DNA of 61,427 nt from Bacillota bacterium (GTDB lineage Bacteria; Bacillota; Clostridia; Lachnospirales; Lachnospiraceae), in contig JAEZLH010000014.1 of the NCBI GenBank assembly GCA_023435895.1, positions 1 to 61,427 on the forward strand, read 5' to 3'. Positions within the stretch are counted from its first letter, which is position 1. Every line of letters starts with the position of its first letter. The translations under genes and the position numbers were made by a program. Positions 25,690-34,387 of this stretch are shown in pieces. The notes beneath the pieces are model-generated. The model had not been told where the DNA came from, did not search any database, and worked only from the letters and a program-made list of their open reading frames with translations.

Positions 25690-28341
25690 TTATGCTTTCT
25701 TTCTCGAAAAAAGCTTTATAATCTCATTCACAATCAATGGTATCAAACAGAATGCAATTACCAGAACCACGTCTGCAAAACTGATACTTTGTACCCCGAA
25801 TGCAGTTGCTAAGAACGGAACATAGATTACCACTAACTGTAAAACAATGCCTACAACAATGGCACCTATTAATAACATATTCGAGAACAAACCGATTTTT
25901 ATGATTGACTTATTAAAGTTTCTCATGGATAAGGAATAGAAGAGTTGTGATACTGATAATACAATGAACGCCATGGTTCTTGCATAGGTGAGTGCACTCT
26001 CCGGAACCTTATCTGTTTCTAAATGGTATCCATGCTCATATAGTCCATAATAGAAGGCAATTAAGGTAAATACACCGATTAGCAATCCGCCAACCACTGC
26101 GCGGAAGCTGGCTCCCTGAGCAAAGAAGCTCTCTTTCGGGTTACGTGGCTTTTGCTTCATAACATCTTTATCACCCGGGTCCATACCAAGTGCAATCGCC
26201 GGCAGTGAGTCTGTTATCAGATTCACCCACAGAATCTGTGTTGCAATTAACGGTACGGGCCAGTTTAACAAAATAGAAACTAAAATTGCAATTACTTCAC
26301 CTAAATTACAGGAGAGTAGGAAGATAACTGATTTCTTAATATTATTGTAAATATTTCTGCCTTCTTCAATGGCATGTACAATCGTAGTAAAATTATCATC
26401 GGTCAGAATCATATCACTGGCACCTTTTGCCACGTCAGTTCCCGTGATTCCCATTGCCACACCAATATCCGCAAATTTTAAGGAAGGAGCATCATTCACA
26501 CCATCACCGGTCATGGATACGATATTGCCCTGTGCTTTAAAGGCACGAACTATCTTAACCTTATGCTCAGGAGATACTCTTGCAAATACACGATAGTTGT
26601 TGATGTTCTTAGCGAATTCATCATCGGATAAATCATCGATTTCCGCACCGGTAATACTTTGTTCGATTCCTTCTGCAATTCCCAGTTCCTTCGCGATTGC
26701 TACGGCAGTATTCTTATGATCACCAGTAATCATAATCGGCCTGATTCCTGCCATCTTCGCTTCATGAATGGAGTCCTTTACTTCCATTCTAGGCGGATCT
26801 ATCATTCCTACCATACCAATCACTGTAAGATCTTTTTCCATTTCCTCCGGTGCAAGTACTTGATCGCAATTTTTAAATGCCACACCCAGAACACGAAGAG
26901 CAGCATCGGACATATCCTCTGCAATTTTTAGGTAATCCTTCTTTAATTCATCCGTTAATGGAACAATTTCTCCGTTTACTAATGCACTGGAAGATACCTT
27001 AAGGATATTGTCGATGGCTCCCTTTGTATGAACACGATATCCGCTATTTTCGGAATTCAAGGTTGACATCAGCTTTCGGTCTGAATCAAATGGAAATTCT
27101 GAAACTCGTTTATTCTTGCTATTAAGATCATTCTTAGTCATATTAAATTTATTACCTAGAATGATGAGTGCAACTTCTGTCGGATCACCGGTTCCCTGAC
27201 CATCTTCATAGGTTGCGTCAGAACAGAGAACAAAGGAACGGATTAACTCTTTCTCATCGGGGGTACCGGTGAGATTCGTTGCAGTTCCTTCAATATCGGT
27301 ATAATGATTAAGGGTATATTGCTTTACCACTGTCATTTTATTCTGAGTCAGCGTGCCTGTTTTATCGGAGCAAATGATATTGACCGAGCCTAGGGTTTCT
27401 ACAGCGGGAAGCTTCTTCACAATTGCATTAATCTTTGACATTTTGGTAACTCCAATGGCAAGTACAATTGCAACAATTGCGGCAAGTCCTTCCGGTATTG
27501 CAGCTACAGCGAGGCTGATTGCGGTTAAAAACATCTCAAATAAATCCCTGCCCTGAATTAACGCTACAATAAAGATAAATGCACATATTCCGATAGCTAG
27601 AAAGCCAAGAATTCTTCCTAGTTCATCCAATCTTCTTTGGAGAGGAGTCATTTCATCATTCTCGGTATCAAGGATTTTGGCAATCATACCGATTTCGGTC
27701 TCCATTGCCGTACTGACTACAACACCTTCTCCACGTCCATAAGTTACTAATGTAGATAAAAATGCCATATTCCCTTTGTCACCTACCGGAGTTTTCGGGT
27801 CACTAAGTACTAAAGAAGCATCCTTCGTGGAAGGCACCGATTCACCGGTCAGAGCTGATTCTTCAATTTGGAGGTTGGCACTTTCCAACAACCTGATATC
27901 TGCCGGTACATATCTACCAGCATCAAGAATTACGATGTCGCCAGGGACTACTTCTTCGGAATTAACCTCTACAGCAATACCATTACGCTTTACTAAGGCT
28001 TTGGGCGTAGTCATTTTCTGAAGAGCCTCAACTGCCTTTTCCGCCTTCGCTTCCTGAACTACACCGATAATAGCATTTAATAATACGACCAAAATAATAA
28101 TTGCTGAATCTGCATATTCCCTTATGGCAAACGTTATCACCGCAGACGCCAGTAATACATAGATTAACATATCATTCAATTGGGAAAAGAAGAGTGCAAC
28201 TAAGCTTTTCTTAGGCTTACCTTTCAGCTTATTGTAGCCATACTTCTCCAATCTTTCCTTTGCCTGAGCAGTGGTCAATCCCATTGACTGATCAACCTCT
28301 AATTCCTTTAACACCTCTTGCTGTGATTTTGAAAACCACAT
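25690..28341 (-). CDS. P-type Ca2+-transporting ATPase (type IIA, SERCA-like)
   Basis: An 883-residue pump. The start is the ATG at 28341 with GAGGTG 6-11 bases upstream; the open frame runs 7 codons further. Domains in order: N-terminal cation-ATPase segment; actuator with LTGES; TM4 with VAAIPEGLAA; phosphorylation motif SDKTGTLT; MITGDH; hinge MTGDGVNDAP; C-terminal helices. Ca2+ ligands seen in SERCA are kept: the TM4 Glu, Asn and Glu in TM5 (CNLGEVIAIL), and Asn/Thr/Asp in TM6 (WVNLITDSLPA). Two-site Ca2+ export is therefore likely, though Mn2+ transport cannot be excluded. Monocistronic, divergent from the MscS gene. Confidence 0.93.
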   Translation of the reverse strand: MWFSKSQQEVLKELEVDQSMGLTTAQAKERLEKYGYNKLKGKPKKSLVALFFSQLNDMLIYVLLASAVITFAIREYADSAIIILVVLLNAIIGVVQEAKAEKAVEALQKMTTPKALVKRNGIAVEVNSEEVVPGDIVILDAGRYVPADIRLLESANLQIEESALTGESVPSTKDASLVLSDPKTPVGDKGNMAFLSTLVTYGRGEGVVVSTAMETEIGMIAKILDTENDEMTPLQRRLDELGRILGFLAIGICAFIFIVALIQGRDLFEMFLTAISLAVAAIPEGLAAIVAIVLAIGVTKMSKINAIVKKLPAVETLGSVNIICSDKTGTLTQNKMTVVKQYTLNHYTDIEGTATNLTGTPDEKELIRSFVLCSDATYEDGQGTGDPTEVALIILGNKFNMTKNDLNSKNKRVSEFPFDSDRKLMSTLNSENSGYRVHTKGAIDNILKVSSSALVNGEIVPLTDELKKDYLKIAEDMSDAALRVLGVAFKNCDQVLAPEEMEKDLTVIGMVGMIDPPRMEVKDSIHEAKMAGIRPIMITGDHKNTAVAIAKELGIAEGIEQSITGAEIDDLSDDEFAKNINNYRVFARVSPEHKVKIVRAFKAQGNIVSMTGDGVNDAPSLKFADIGVAMGITGTDVAKGASDMILTDDNFTTIVHAIEEGRNIYNNIKKSVIFLLSCNLGEVIAILVSILLNWPVPLIATQILWVNLITDSLPAIALGMDPGDKDVMKQKPRNPKESFFAQGASFRAVVGGLLIGVFTLIAFYYGLYEHGYHLETDKVPESALTYARTMAFIVLSVSQLFYSLSMRNFNKSIIKIGLFSNMLLIGAIVVGIVLQLVVIYVPFLATAFGVQSISFADVVLVIAFCLIPLIVNEIIKLFSRKKA

Positions 28342-28608
28342 AATCCGCACCTCATTTCTCATACTAACTTAGCATGCCTTCCCTTTGTGTTGATTTTTGA
28401 CAAGTAACTCGCAGTCAGATAAACTTTGAAGTATGAAAATAATAATTTTTTCATACGATACCTATCATTAGAATACCTAATATCACGGTGTTTATACGAA
28501 CAAATCCGATTCACCGCCATAGTATAAGGAATATTATACCAGACAATCTCTGCATAATCATTAGAAAATAATTAAAACAAAGGAAAATGAAATTTATGAA
28601 CTAGAAGT

Positions 28609-28637
28609 TTGACATCATGAATATACAATAGTAAAAT
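28609..28637 (+). promoter_or_regulatory. Sigma-A promoter of the mechanosensitive channel gene
   Basis: TTGACA (28609-28614), 17-bp spacer, TAAAAT (28632-28637). The rest of the 28342-28608 gap has no clear minus-strand promoter for the Ca2+ pump. Confidence 0.75.
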
Positions 28638-28657
28638 TAATGTGCTGGAAAAAATGA

Positions 28658-29917
28658 ATGATTGAAAGGTTTTGCAAAATAATGAATTATATTAACGATC
28701 TGCTAAAGAGCAATAACGTAAATGAAACGCTCACAGGATACTTATCCTATATTATATTGGTTCTATTGATTGTAATTATCTGTGTTGTAGTAAACTTTAT
28801 TGCTAAGAACATTGTCTTAAAGATTTTTTCAAAAATCATCTTAAAGAATCGATATACTTGGGATGATATTTTACTAAGAAGAAAGGTATTTTCAAGACTT
28901 GGGAACATCCTTCCGGGTATTATTGTATATGTATCCGGTGCTGCATTCCAAAACAAATTAATGACCGATTTGGTTCATCGCGGTGCTGTGATTTATATTA
29001 TGATTGTCAGCCTATTTATTATTAATTCGTTTTTGGACGGAGTTAATGACATTTATAGCACTTATCCGATTTCAAAAATAAGACCAATGAAGGGGCTTCT
29101 TCAAGTTGTTAAAATAGTACTTTATACGGTTATCTCAATTGTAATTGTGGGAACTTTAATGGATCAGAACCCGTTAGTATTGCTAAGCGGAATTGGTGCA
29201 TTGGCAGCAGTATTTTCTTTTGTGTTTAAGGATACCATCTTAGGTTTTATCGCCGGAATCCAGTTAACCTCCAATGATATGCTTCGAATTGGAGATTGGA
29301 TTGAAATTCCCAAATACGGTGCAGACGGTGATGTAATTGATATCACTCTGAATACGGTTAAGGTTCAAAACTTTGATAAAACCATTGTTTCCCTTCCTGC
29401 TTATGCTTTGGTGACGGATTCCTTTAAGAACTGGAGGGGTATGGCAGAATTTGGTGGAAGGCGAATTAAGCGTTCCATCAGTATCGATGTAAATAGCATT
29501 CTGTTTTGTACACCGGAAATGATTGAGAAGTATAAAAAAATAGAGTATCTAAAAGATTATATTATTGAAATGGAAACAGAAATCATCCTACAAAATCAGG
29601 TGATGGAAATCAATCTTGATAACCGCGTAAATGGAAGACATATGACCAATATTGGCACCTTCCGTATGTATATCCAAAAATATCTTACTCACCAACCAAA
29701 CCTTATGAAGGATATGCCATTAATGGTGAGACAGCTGTCTCCTACAGAACACGGAATACCGCTAGAGGTATATGCCTTTACTGATGTCACCGACTGGTCC
29801 ACCTATGAGCGAATTCAAGCGGATATATTTGATCATATTGTATCCATCGCAGAAGAGTTCGATATCAGAATCTTCCAAAATCCCACTGGACATGACTTTC
29901 GAAACAACCATATATAA
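28658..29917 (+). CDS. MscS-family mechanosensitive channel, YbdG-like
   Basis: A 419-residue membrane protein. About five hydrophobic helices come first (residues 20-190). The pore helix region is LVLLSGIGALAAVFSFVFKDTILGFIAG, followed by the MscS beta domain (MLRIGDWIEIPKYGADGDVIDITLNTVKVQNFDKT). The C-terminal part, ending in DWSTYERIQADIFDHIVSIAEEFDIR-type sequence and QNPTGHDF, matches YbdG of E. coli in layout and length. It probably opens on hypo-osmotic stress. The start is uncertain: ATG 28658 has a weak GGAA site, and ATG 28682 has GAAAGG 12 bases upstream. Confidence 0.9.
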   Translation: MIERFCKIMNYINDLLKSNNVNETLTGYLSYIILVLLIVIICVVVNFIAKNIVLKIFSKIILKNRYTWDDILLRRKVFSRLGNILPGIIVYVSGAAFQNKLMTDLVHRGAVIYIMIVSLFIINSFLDGVNDIYSTYPISKIRPMKGLLQVVKIVLYTVISIVIVGTLMDQNPLVLLSGIGALAAVFSFVFKDTILGFIAGIQLTSNDMLRIGDWIEIPKYGADGDVIDITLNTVKVQNFDKTIVSLPAYALVTDSFKNWRGMAEFGGRRIKRSISIDVNSILFCTPEMIEKYKKIEYLKDYIIEMETEIILQNQVMEINLDNRVNGRHMTNIGTFRMYIQKYLTHQPNLMKDMPLMVRQLSPTEHGIPLEVYAFTDVTDWSTYERIQADIFDHIVSIAEEFDIRIFQNPTGHDFRNNHI

Positions 29918-29924
29918 GCATATG

Positions 29925-29960
29925 AAAAAGGCAGGAATAAACCAGTATCCCTGCCTTTTT
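29925..29960 (+). terminator. Terminator of the MscS gene
   Basis: AAAAAGGCAGG/CCTGCCTTTTT, 11-bp stem with a 14-base loop. Confidence 0.88.
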
Positions 29961-29961
29961 C

Positions 29962-30585
29962 TTGTCTCTTTTTAAGCAATATTCAATTTGGATAGTGAGA
30001 ATACTACTTTCTTCAATTCACTTTTGTTATCTTTCAAACCGAGGATATACCAAAGTTTTCAATAGAACTAAATAAACTGTCCAAAAGCAACCATCTCCCA
30101 ATCTTTCAAGAAATTGCAGTTTGTAATTGAGACTTATTACAAACTATCTATTCTTTTTTTACAAGAGAATTCTTTTGAATATCTCTTGTTTCGATACGAT
30201 AGATACTTAAAAAGTCGAGTATATGATATTCAAGTAGTTAAGTCATACATCGTATCTGATATTTATTATGGCTAATAACCTAAATTATATTCACCATAAA
30301 ACAAATAATTCTCAGTTGCTTTATATATTGCAGAATTATAATGATAATAAGAAGTATAAATATGTAGTTATCGATACTAGATAAAATAGAAAAATATACT
30401 ATACCATATTGACAACAAACCTCTGTTTGCTATATAATAAAACCATCCGATGGAAGCATCGGAAAAATTTTAAAAAAATAGTTTGATTATCAAAATAAAT
30501 TAATGTTTCATTCAACTTCGCGTATCAAGCGATGATTTCAATTCAATTTATCAAATATCATTTATAAAAAATAGGAGATGTTAAT
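29962..30585 (+). other. Long intergenic region with a hairpin and the promoter of the flavoprotein gene
   Basis: No ORF with a ribosome site. AGTTTGTAAT/ATTACAAACT (30118-30145) is a perfect 10-bp hairpin followed, after 8 bases, by TTTTTTT; it may be a terminator of an unseen transcript. A promoter lies at 30409-30438, and a small hairpin CCGAT/ATCGG follows it. Confidence 0.5.
30409..30438 (+). promoter_or_regulatory. Sigma-A promoter of the nitronate monooxygenase-like gene
   Basis: TTGACA (30409-30414), 18-bp spacer, TATAAT (30433-30438). It leaves a leader of about 140 bases with the short CCGAT/ATCGG hairpin. Confidence 0.8.
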
Positions 30586-31641
30586 ATGACAATGAAACCA
30601 CTGATTATCGGAGACTTAATTGCTAGAATTCCCATTGTACAAGGTGGAATGGGTGTTGGCGTCAGTCGCTCTAAACTAGCCGGAGCAGTAGCAAAAGAAG
30701 GCGGCATCGGAATTTTATCAACTGCTCAAATTGGATATGATGAACCGGATTTTAATAAGCATCAGATTGAAAGCAATTTGTTCGCTATCAAAAAGCATTT
30801 GGCAAAGGCGAAAGAAATTGCCATGGGTGGCATAGTAGGCGTGAATATTATGGTTGCAACAAAACAATACGATCGTTATGTGAAAGCTGCTTGTGAAGGC
30901 GGCGCTGATGTGATTATATCGGGTGCGGGTCTTCCAATAACACTTCCAGAGTTAGTGAAAGGCTTTAAAACCAAAATCGCTCCCATTGTATCCAGTGTAA
31001 AGGCAACCTCTGTTATATTGAAGATGTGGGATAAAAAGTACAAAACTACCGCTGACTTTCTTGTGATTGAAGGACCAAGAGCAGGAGGTCACCTGGGCTT
31101 TTCAAAGGAACAGCTTGATCATATTAATGAACTGAATTATGATGAAGAAATTAAAGGAATTATTGAATGCAAGAAAGAATTTGAAGAGAAGTACAATAAA
31201 CAGATTCCTGTTGTGGTAGCAGGCGGAATATTTGATCAAGAGGATATTAAACATACCTTTGAGCTGGGTGCAGACGGAGTTCAGATTGCAACTCGATTTG
31301 TTGTAACAGAAGAGTGTGATGCCAGTCAGGAATATAAGAATGCTTATCTAAATGCAAAGGAAGAGGAGATTAAGATTGTTATCAGCCCAGTGGGAATGCC
31401 CGGACGTGCCCTTGCTAATCCTTTCCTTAAAACGGTTGATAAAGGCAGAGTAGCAATCAACAAATGTTATAACTGTCTCGAGCACTGCAATCCAAAGGAT
31501 ACACCCTATTGCATAACGAAGGCTTTGACCAATGCGGTAGAAGGAAATATCGATGAAGGATTGATTTTTTGCGGAGATAATGTGCATCGTTTGAATAAAA
31601 TGACAACGGTGAAAGAAATATTTGAAGAGTTGACTTTCTAA
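30586..31641 (+). CDS. Nitronate monooxygenase / enoyl-ACP reductase II family flavoprotein with an added Cys cluster
   Basis: A 351-residue TIM-barrel FMN protein. PIVQGGMGVGVS at the N-terminus, the VIEGPRAGGHLG segment with the FMN/catalytic-region His, and VVAGGIFDQEDI plus GADGVQIATRFV (phosphate site) define the family. Nitronate monooxygenases oxidise alkyl nitronates and FabK reduces enoyl-ACP; no fab genes are adjacent, so NMO-like is preferred but not certain. After the barrel comes CYNCLEHCNPKDTPYC (Cys 294, 297, 301, 309), which looks like a metal or Fe-S ligand set absent from classic members. AGGAGAT precedes the ATG. It is transcribed alone. Confidence 0.85.
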   Translation: MTMKPLIIGDLIARIPIVQGGMGVGVSRSKLAGAVAKEGGIGILSTAQIGYDEPDFNKHQIESNLFAIKKHLAKAKEIAMGGIVGVNIMVATKQYDRYVKAACEGGADVIISGAGLPITLPELVKGFKTKIAPIVSSVKATSVILKMWDKKYKTTADFLVIEGPRAGGHLGFSKEQLDHINELNYDEEIKGIIECKKEFEEKYNKQIPVVVAGGIFDQEDIKHTFELGADGVQIATRFVVTEECDASQEYKNAYLNAKEEEIKIVISPVGMPGRALANPFLKTVDKGRVAINKCYNCLEHCNPKDTPYCITKALTNAVEGNIDEGLIFCGDNVHRLNKMTTVKEIFEELTF

Positions 31642-31714
31642 CCTATTTGATTGCAATACTCCAAAGGAATTCGCCGTGTTTTAAGAATGAAACTTATTAC
31701 ATTGTAACAAAGCT

Positions 31715-31860
31715 TATAGCGTAGTAATAACTGAATTATTAGCGTAGTGATATCTGCGTTCATAGCGTAATAATAGCTGAATTAACAGATTAATAGTATC
31801 AGAATTAACAGCGTAGTAATATCTCAGCTATTAGCGTAGTAATCGCTGAATTAATTAACA
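31715..31860 (+). repeat. Degenerate tandem repeat (about six units of 20-29 bp)
   Basis: Units built on TAGCGTAGTAATATCTGAATTA recur near 31717, 31740, 31763, 31790, 31811 and 31831 with point changes. No coding sense in any frame. Confidence 0.7.
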
Positions 31861-31898
31861 TCTGAATGACTAAAGGATGTATTCATAACATCTCTTAT

Positions 31899-31937
31899 AG
31901 AACCTACATTAACATGACGCAATGTTGAGTAGGTTCT
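31899..31937 (+). terminator. Terminator-like hairpin
   Basis: AGAACCTAC/GTAGGTTCT with an inner CATT/AATG pairing, followed by TCTTTTGTCCTTT. It lies 260 bases after the flavoprotein gene and may be its terminator. Confidence 0.55.
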
Positions 31938-32175
31938 TCTTTTGTCCTTTCTTCATAATAGATCTAAGCAGGAGCTTAAAAATTTTATTATTTAAAACCA
32001 ATTTGCCCTTATAACAGTACGGAAAGATAGAATCACATTAATTGTAAAGAAAGAGATCAAAACTAAAGAATAAAAAATCAGTTACATATAGCAGGCATAA
32101 AGTGATTCATACTACTATCATATTCTAATTCCAAGCTGGCAATTTCAGTGATTGTTTATACAAGTAGAGCATTCA

Positions 32176-32281
32176 TGTTACTGTTCCCTGCCCATCCATA
32201 ACTTGCTAAATGATTTCGTGTCGTCCTCGGGAACATTTGTTGAAATTAAATCTCAACTTTGACTTGGCTGGAACAGTAACA
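32176..32281. repeat. 12-bp inverted repeat spanning 106 bases
   Basis: TGTTACTGTTCC (32176-32187) and its exact complement (32270-32281) flank 82 bases containing GTTGA/TCAAC. It could be a structured RNA or the remnant of a small mobile element. No ORF lies within. Confidence 0.4.
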
Positions 32282-32346
32282 CATTAATACTTTTCCGATT
32301 AAAAGCATTAAAGTTTTAATTGCATAAATCGACTTTATCATATAGA

Positions 32347-32389
32347 ATAGTACCATATGATATGCAATATATTGTATAAATGGTACTAT
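32347..32389. promoter_or_regulatory. Nested palindromes upstream of the APC permease
   Basis: A perfect 10-bp inverted repeat (ATAGTACCAT/ATGGTACTAT) encloses the palindrome CAATATATTG (32365-32374). It sits 93 bases before the permease ATG and could be an operator or an RNA hairpin. No riboswitch family is recognised. Confidence 0.45.
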
Positions 32390-32481
32390 ATATTAACAAT
32401 TTGTAGTGTTTTTAGTAAAAACTGCAAAATTATTTATAGTAGCCAATCATTTCACCGTGAAAACGGTCTACGGAGGTCTTT

Positions 32482-33819
32482 ATGGAAAAAAGAAGATATG
32501 GTTTATTGACAGCAATAACCATGATTACCGGTATTGTTATCGGATCCGGTATATTTTTTAAGGCAGATGATGTTTTAGGTTACACCAACGGCAACGTATT
32601 ATTAGGTGTTATTGTATTTGTAGTTGCTGCTTTTGCAATTGTGTTCGGTTGCTTGGCGATTTCTTCGCTGGCTAATTTAACGGACAAGCCAGGCGGAATG
32701 ATCGCATATATGGAAGAGTTCGTAGGAATCGGTTCCTCCTGTTCCTTTGGATGGTTCCAAACCTTTTTGTACTATCCAACACTTTGTGCTATTTTGGCTT
32801 GGGTATCCGGAATCTATATCTGTATGTTATTCGGAATTAATAATATTTTAGAGACTCAGATTCTGATTGGATTTATTTGCTTAATTGTATTCTTTGTATT
32901 CAATGTGTTGTCCGCAAAACTTGGAGGATACTTCCAAAATGCAGCAATGTTCATTAAGTTGATTCCATTGGTGTTAATTGCACTCGCTGGTTTGATATTT
33001 GGTGATACATCAAATATGACCGCTGAAAGTATAAAAACCTTTGGTCATGCAGCATCAACTGCTGGTTGGGTTGCAGCCTTTGCACCGATTGCCTTTTCCT
33101 TAGATGGTTGGATTGTATCCACAAGCATCAGTAACGAGATAAAGAACAGTAAAAGGAATCTTCCCCTTGCACTAACTATATCTCCCCTGGTTATACTGAT
33201 TGCTTATATTGCTTACTTTGTGGGAATTTCTTCTTTCCTTGGTCCTGATAAGGTAATGGAATTAGGCGACAAATCCGTATATACCGCATCCACTATGATT
33301 TTTGGTAATATAGGTGCAAAACTAATCTTGACCTTTGTCGTAATTTCAATTCTTGGTACTGTGAACGGCTTGGTTCTAGGTTTTATTCGTATGCCTTATT
33401 CCTTAGCAGTTCGTAACATGATACCCGGAAGTTCATCCTTAAAGAAAATTAATCCAAAGTTAGGTGACATGCCAGTTAATTCTGCTATTTTTGCATTTAT
33501 TCTTTCTGTGTTATGGCTTGGGGTACATTACATCACACAGAGATCTCATATGAAGGGTGATATCTCAGAAATCGCTATTGGAGTAAGTTATTTGGGATAT
33601 ATTGTACTTTATATTGCAGTTGTCCTATTGGCTATACAGGGTAAGATTAAAGGAATTTTCAGAGGGTACGTTATTCCGGTACTTGCTATCTTTGGCTCAG
33701 GGGTTATTATTATGGGTAGTACGAAGTTTCCACTTTTCCCTTACTACTTAGTAATCTGCTTAATCATTATTTTGGGTGGATTTGTATATTACCTAAAGAA
33801 CAAAAAGAATGTAATTTAG
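32482..33819 (+). CDS. APC-family amino acid permease (SteT-like)
   Basis: A 445-residue protein with 12 predicted helices. The TM1 motif TGIVIGSGIFFKADDVL and the ANLTDKPGGMIAYMEEFVG segment are typical of APC/LAT exchangers such as the serine/threonine exchanger SteT. Later come LDGWIVSTSISNEIKN and a conserved cytoplasmic RMPYSLAVRNMIPG loop. Substrate cannot be read from the sequence. GGAGGT lies 8 bases before the ATG. Monocistronic, ended by the terminator at 33856. Confidence 0.88.
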   Translation: MEKRRYGLLTAITMITGIVIGSGIFFKADDVLGYTNGNVLLGVIVFVVAAFAIVFGCLAISSLANLTDKPGGMIAYMEEFVGIGSSCSFGWFQTFLYYPTLCAILAWVSGIYICMLFGINNILETQILIGFICLIVFFVFNVLSAKLGGYFQNAAMFIKLIPLVLIALAGLIFGDTSNMTAESIKTFGHAASTAGWVAAFAPIAFSLDGWIVSTSISNEIKNSKRNLPLALTISPLVILIAYIAYFVGISSFLGPDKVMELGDKSVYTASTMIFGNIGAKLILTFVVISILGTVNGLVLGFIRMPYSLAVRNMIPGSSSLKKINPKLGDMPVNSAIFAFILSVLWLGVHYITQRSHMKGDISEIAIGVSYLGYIVLYIAVVLLAIQGKIKGIFRGYVIPVLAIFGSGVIIMGSTKFPLFPYYLVICLIIILGGFVYYLKNKKNVI

Positions 33820-33855
33820 TATTTTTTAAATATACATGCGCCGTCGGGTGCATCA

Positions 33856-33893
33856 AAAAACGCAAGTCCATCTATTGGGGCTTGCGTTTTTTT
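33856..33893 (+). terminator. Terminator of the APC permease
   Basis: AAAAACGCAAGTCC/GGGGCTTGCGTTTTTTT, strong stem and T run. The following gap to 34134 is AT-rich and holds no ORF. Confidence 0.9.
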
Positions 33894-34134
33894 GGTCTCT
33901 AAATAACAATTTGGGGTCAAATGAATGATTAGGTGATCAAAAATATACAAAACAATCAATCAATTTTTAAAACCCTCCTAAAACAGTAATAGGATAATAA
34001 GAAATCGGAAACAATGTAACAGAATGATTTATTTTTATCTTATCCTTACAAAAGATATCGATGTAATTATGAAATTTATAATTATAAATAAGTAAATTCC
34101 TTTCCATACTTATTTATTAAAAGGAGGTATTACA

Positions 34135-34374
34135 ATGATTATCCACAAAAAACACAAAAAAGAATCACCAAAGGCAAATAGCCAGCCAAGGGAACGAGAA
34201 CATCTAGATGGTAGTGATAACCAAAGATTGAATGCACACAGACCCACAAATAATGAGGGCACTGCTGCCTGGCAGAATTCTGCCACCAGATATCAAGAAG
34301 ATAATGTGAACAAACCATCCCCGGAACGTGTAATTGATGCGAAGGACTGGGTTGATAACGGAAGTAAATTATGA
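34135..34374 (+). CDS. Small hydrophilic protein upstream of nifJ
   Basis: A 79-residue, very hydrophilic and probably disordered protein (many Asn, Gln, Glu, Lys, Arg) ending in RVIDAKDWVDNGSKL. A strong AAAGGAGGT precedes the ATG. It lies 13 bases before nifJ and is probably cotranscribed. It loosely resembles small clostridial spore-surface proteins of the CDIF630_02480 type, from memory only; a link to pyruvate metabolism is not evident. Confidence 0.65.
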   Translation: MIIHKKHKKESPKANSQPREREHLDGSDNQRLNAHRPTNNEGTAAWQNSATRYQEDNVNKPSPERVIDAKDWVDNGSKL

Positions 34375-34387
34375 TTAGGAGGAGACT

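Noticed and set aside
30118..30160. Definite terminator of an unseen gene
   Set aside because: The stem is perfect but the T run starts 8 bases later and no upstream ORF exists; kept only as a note.
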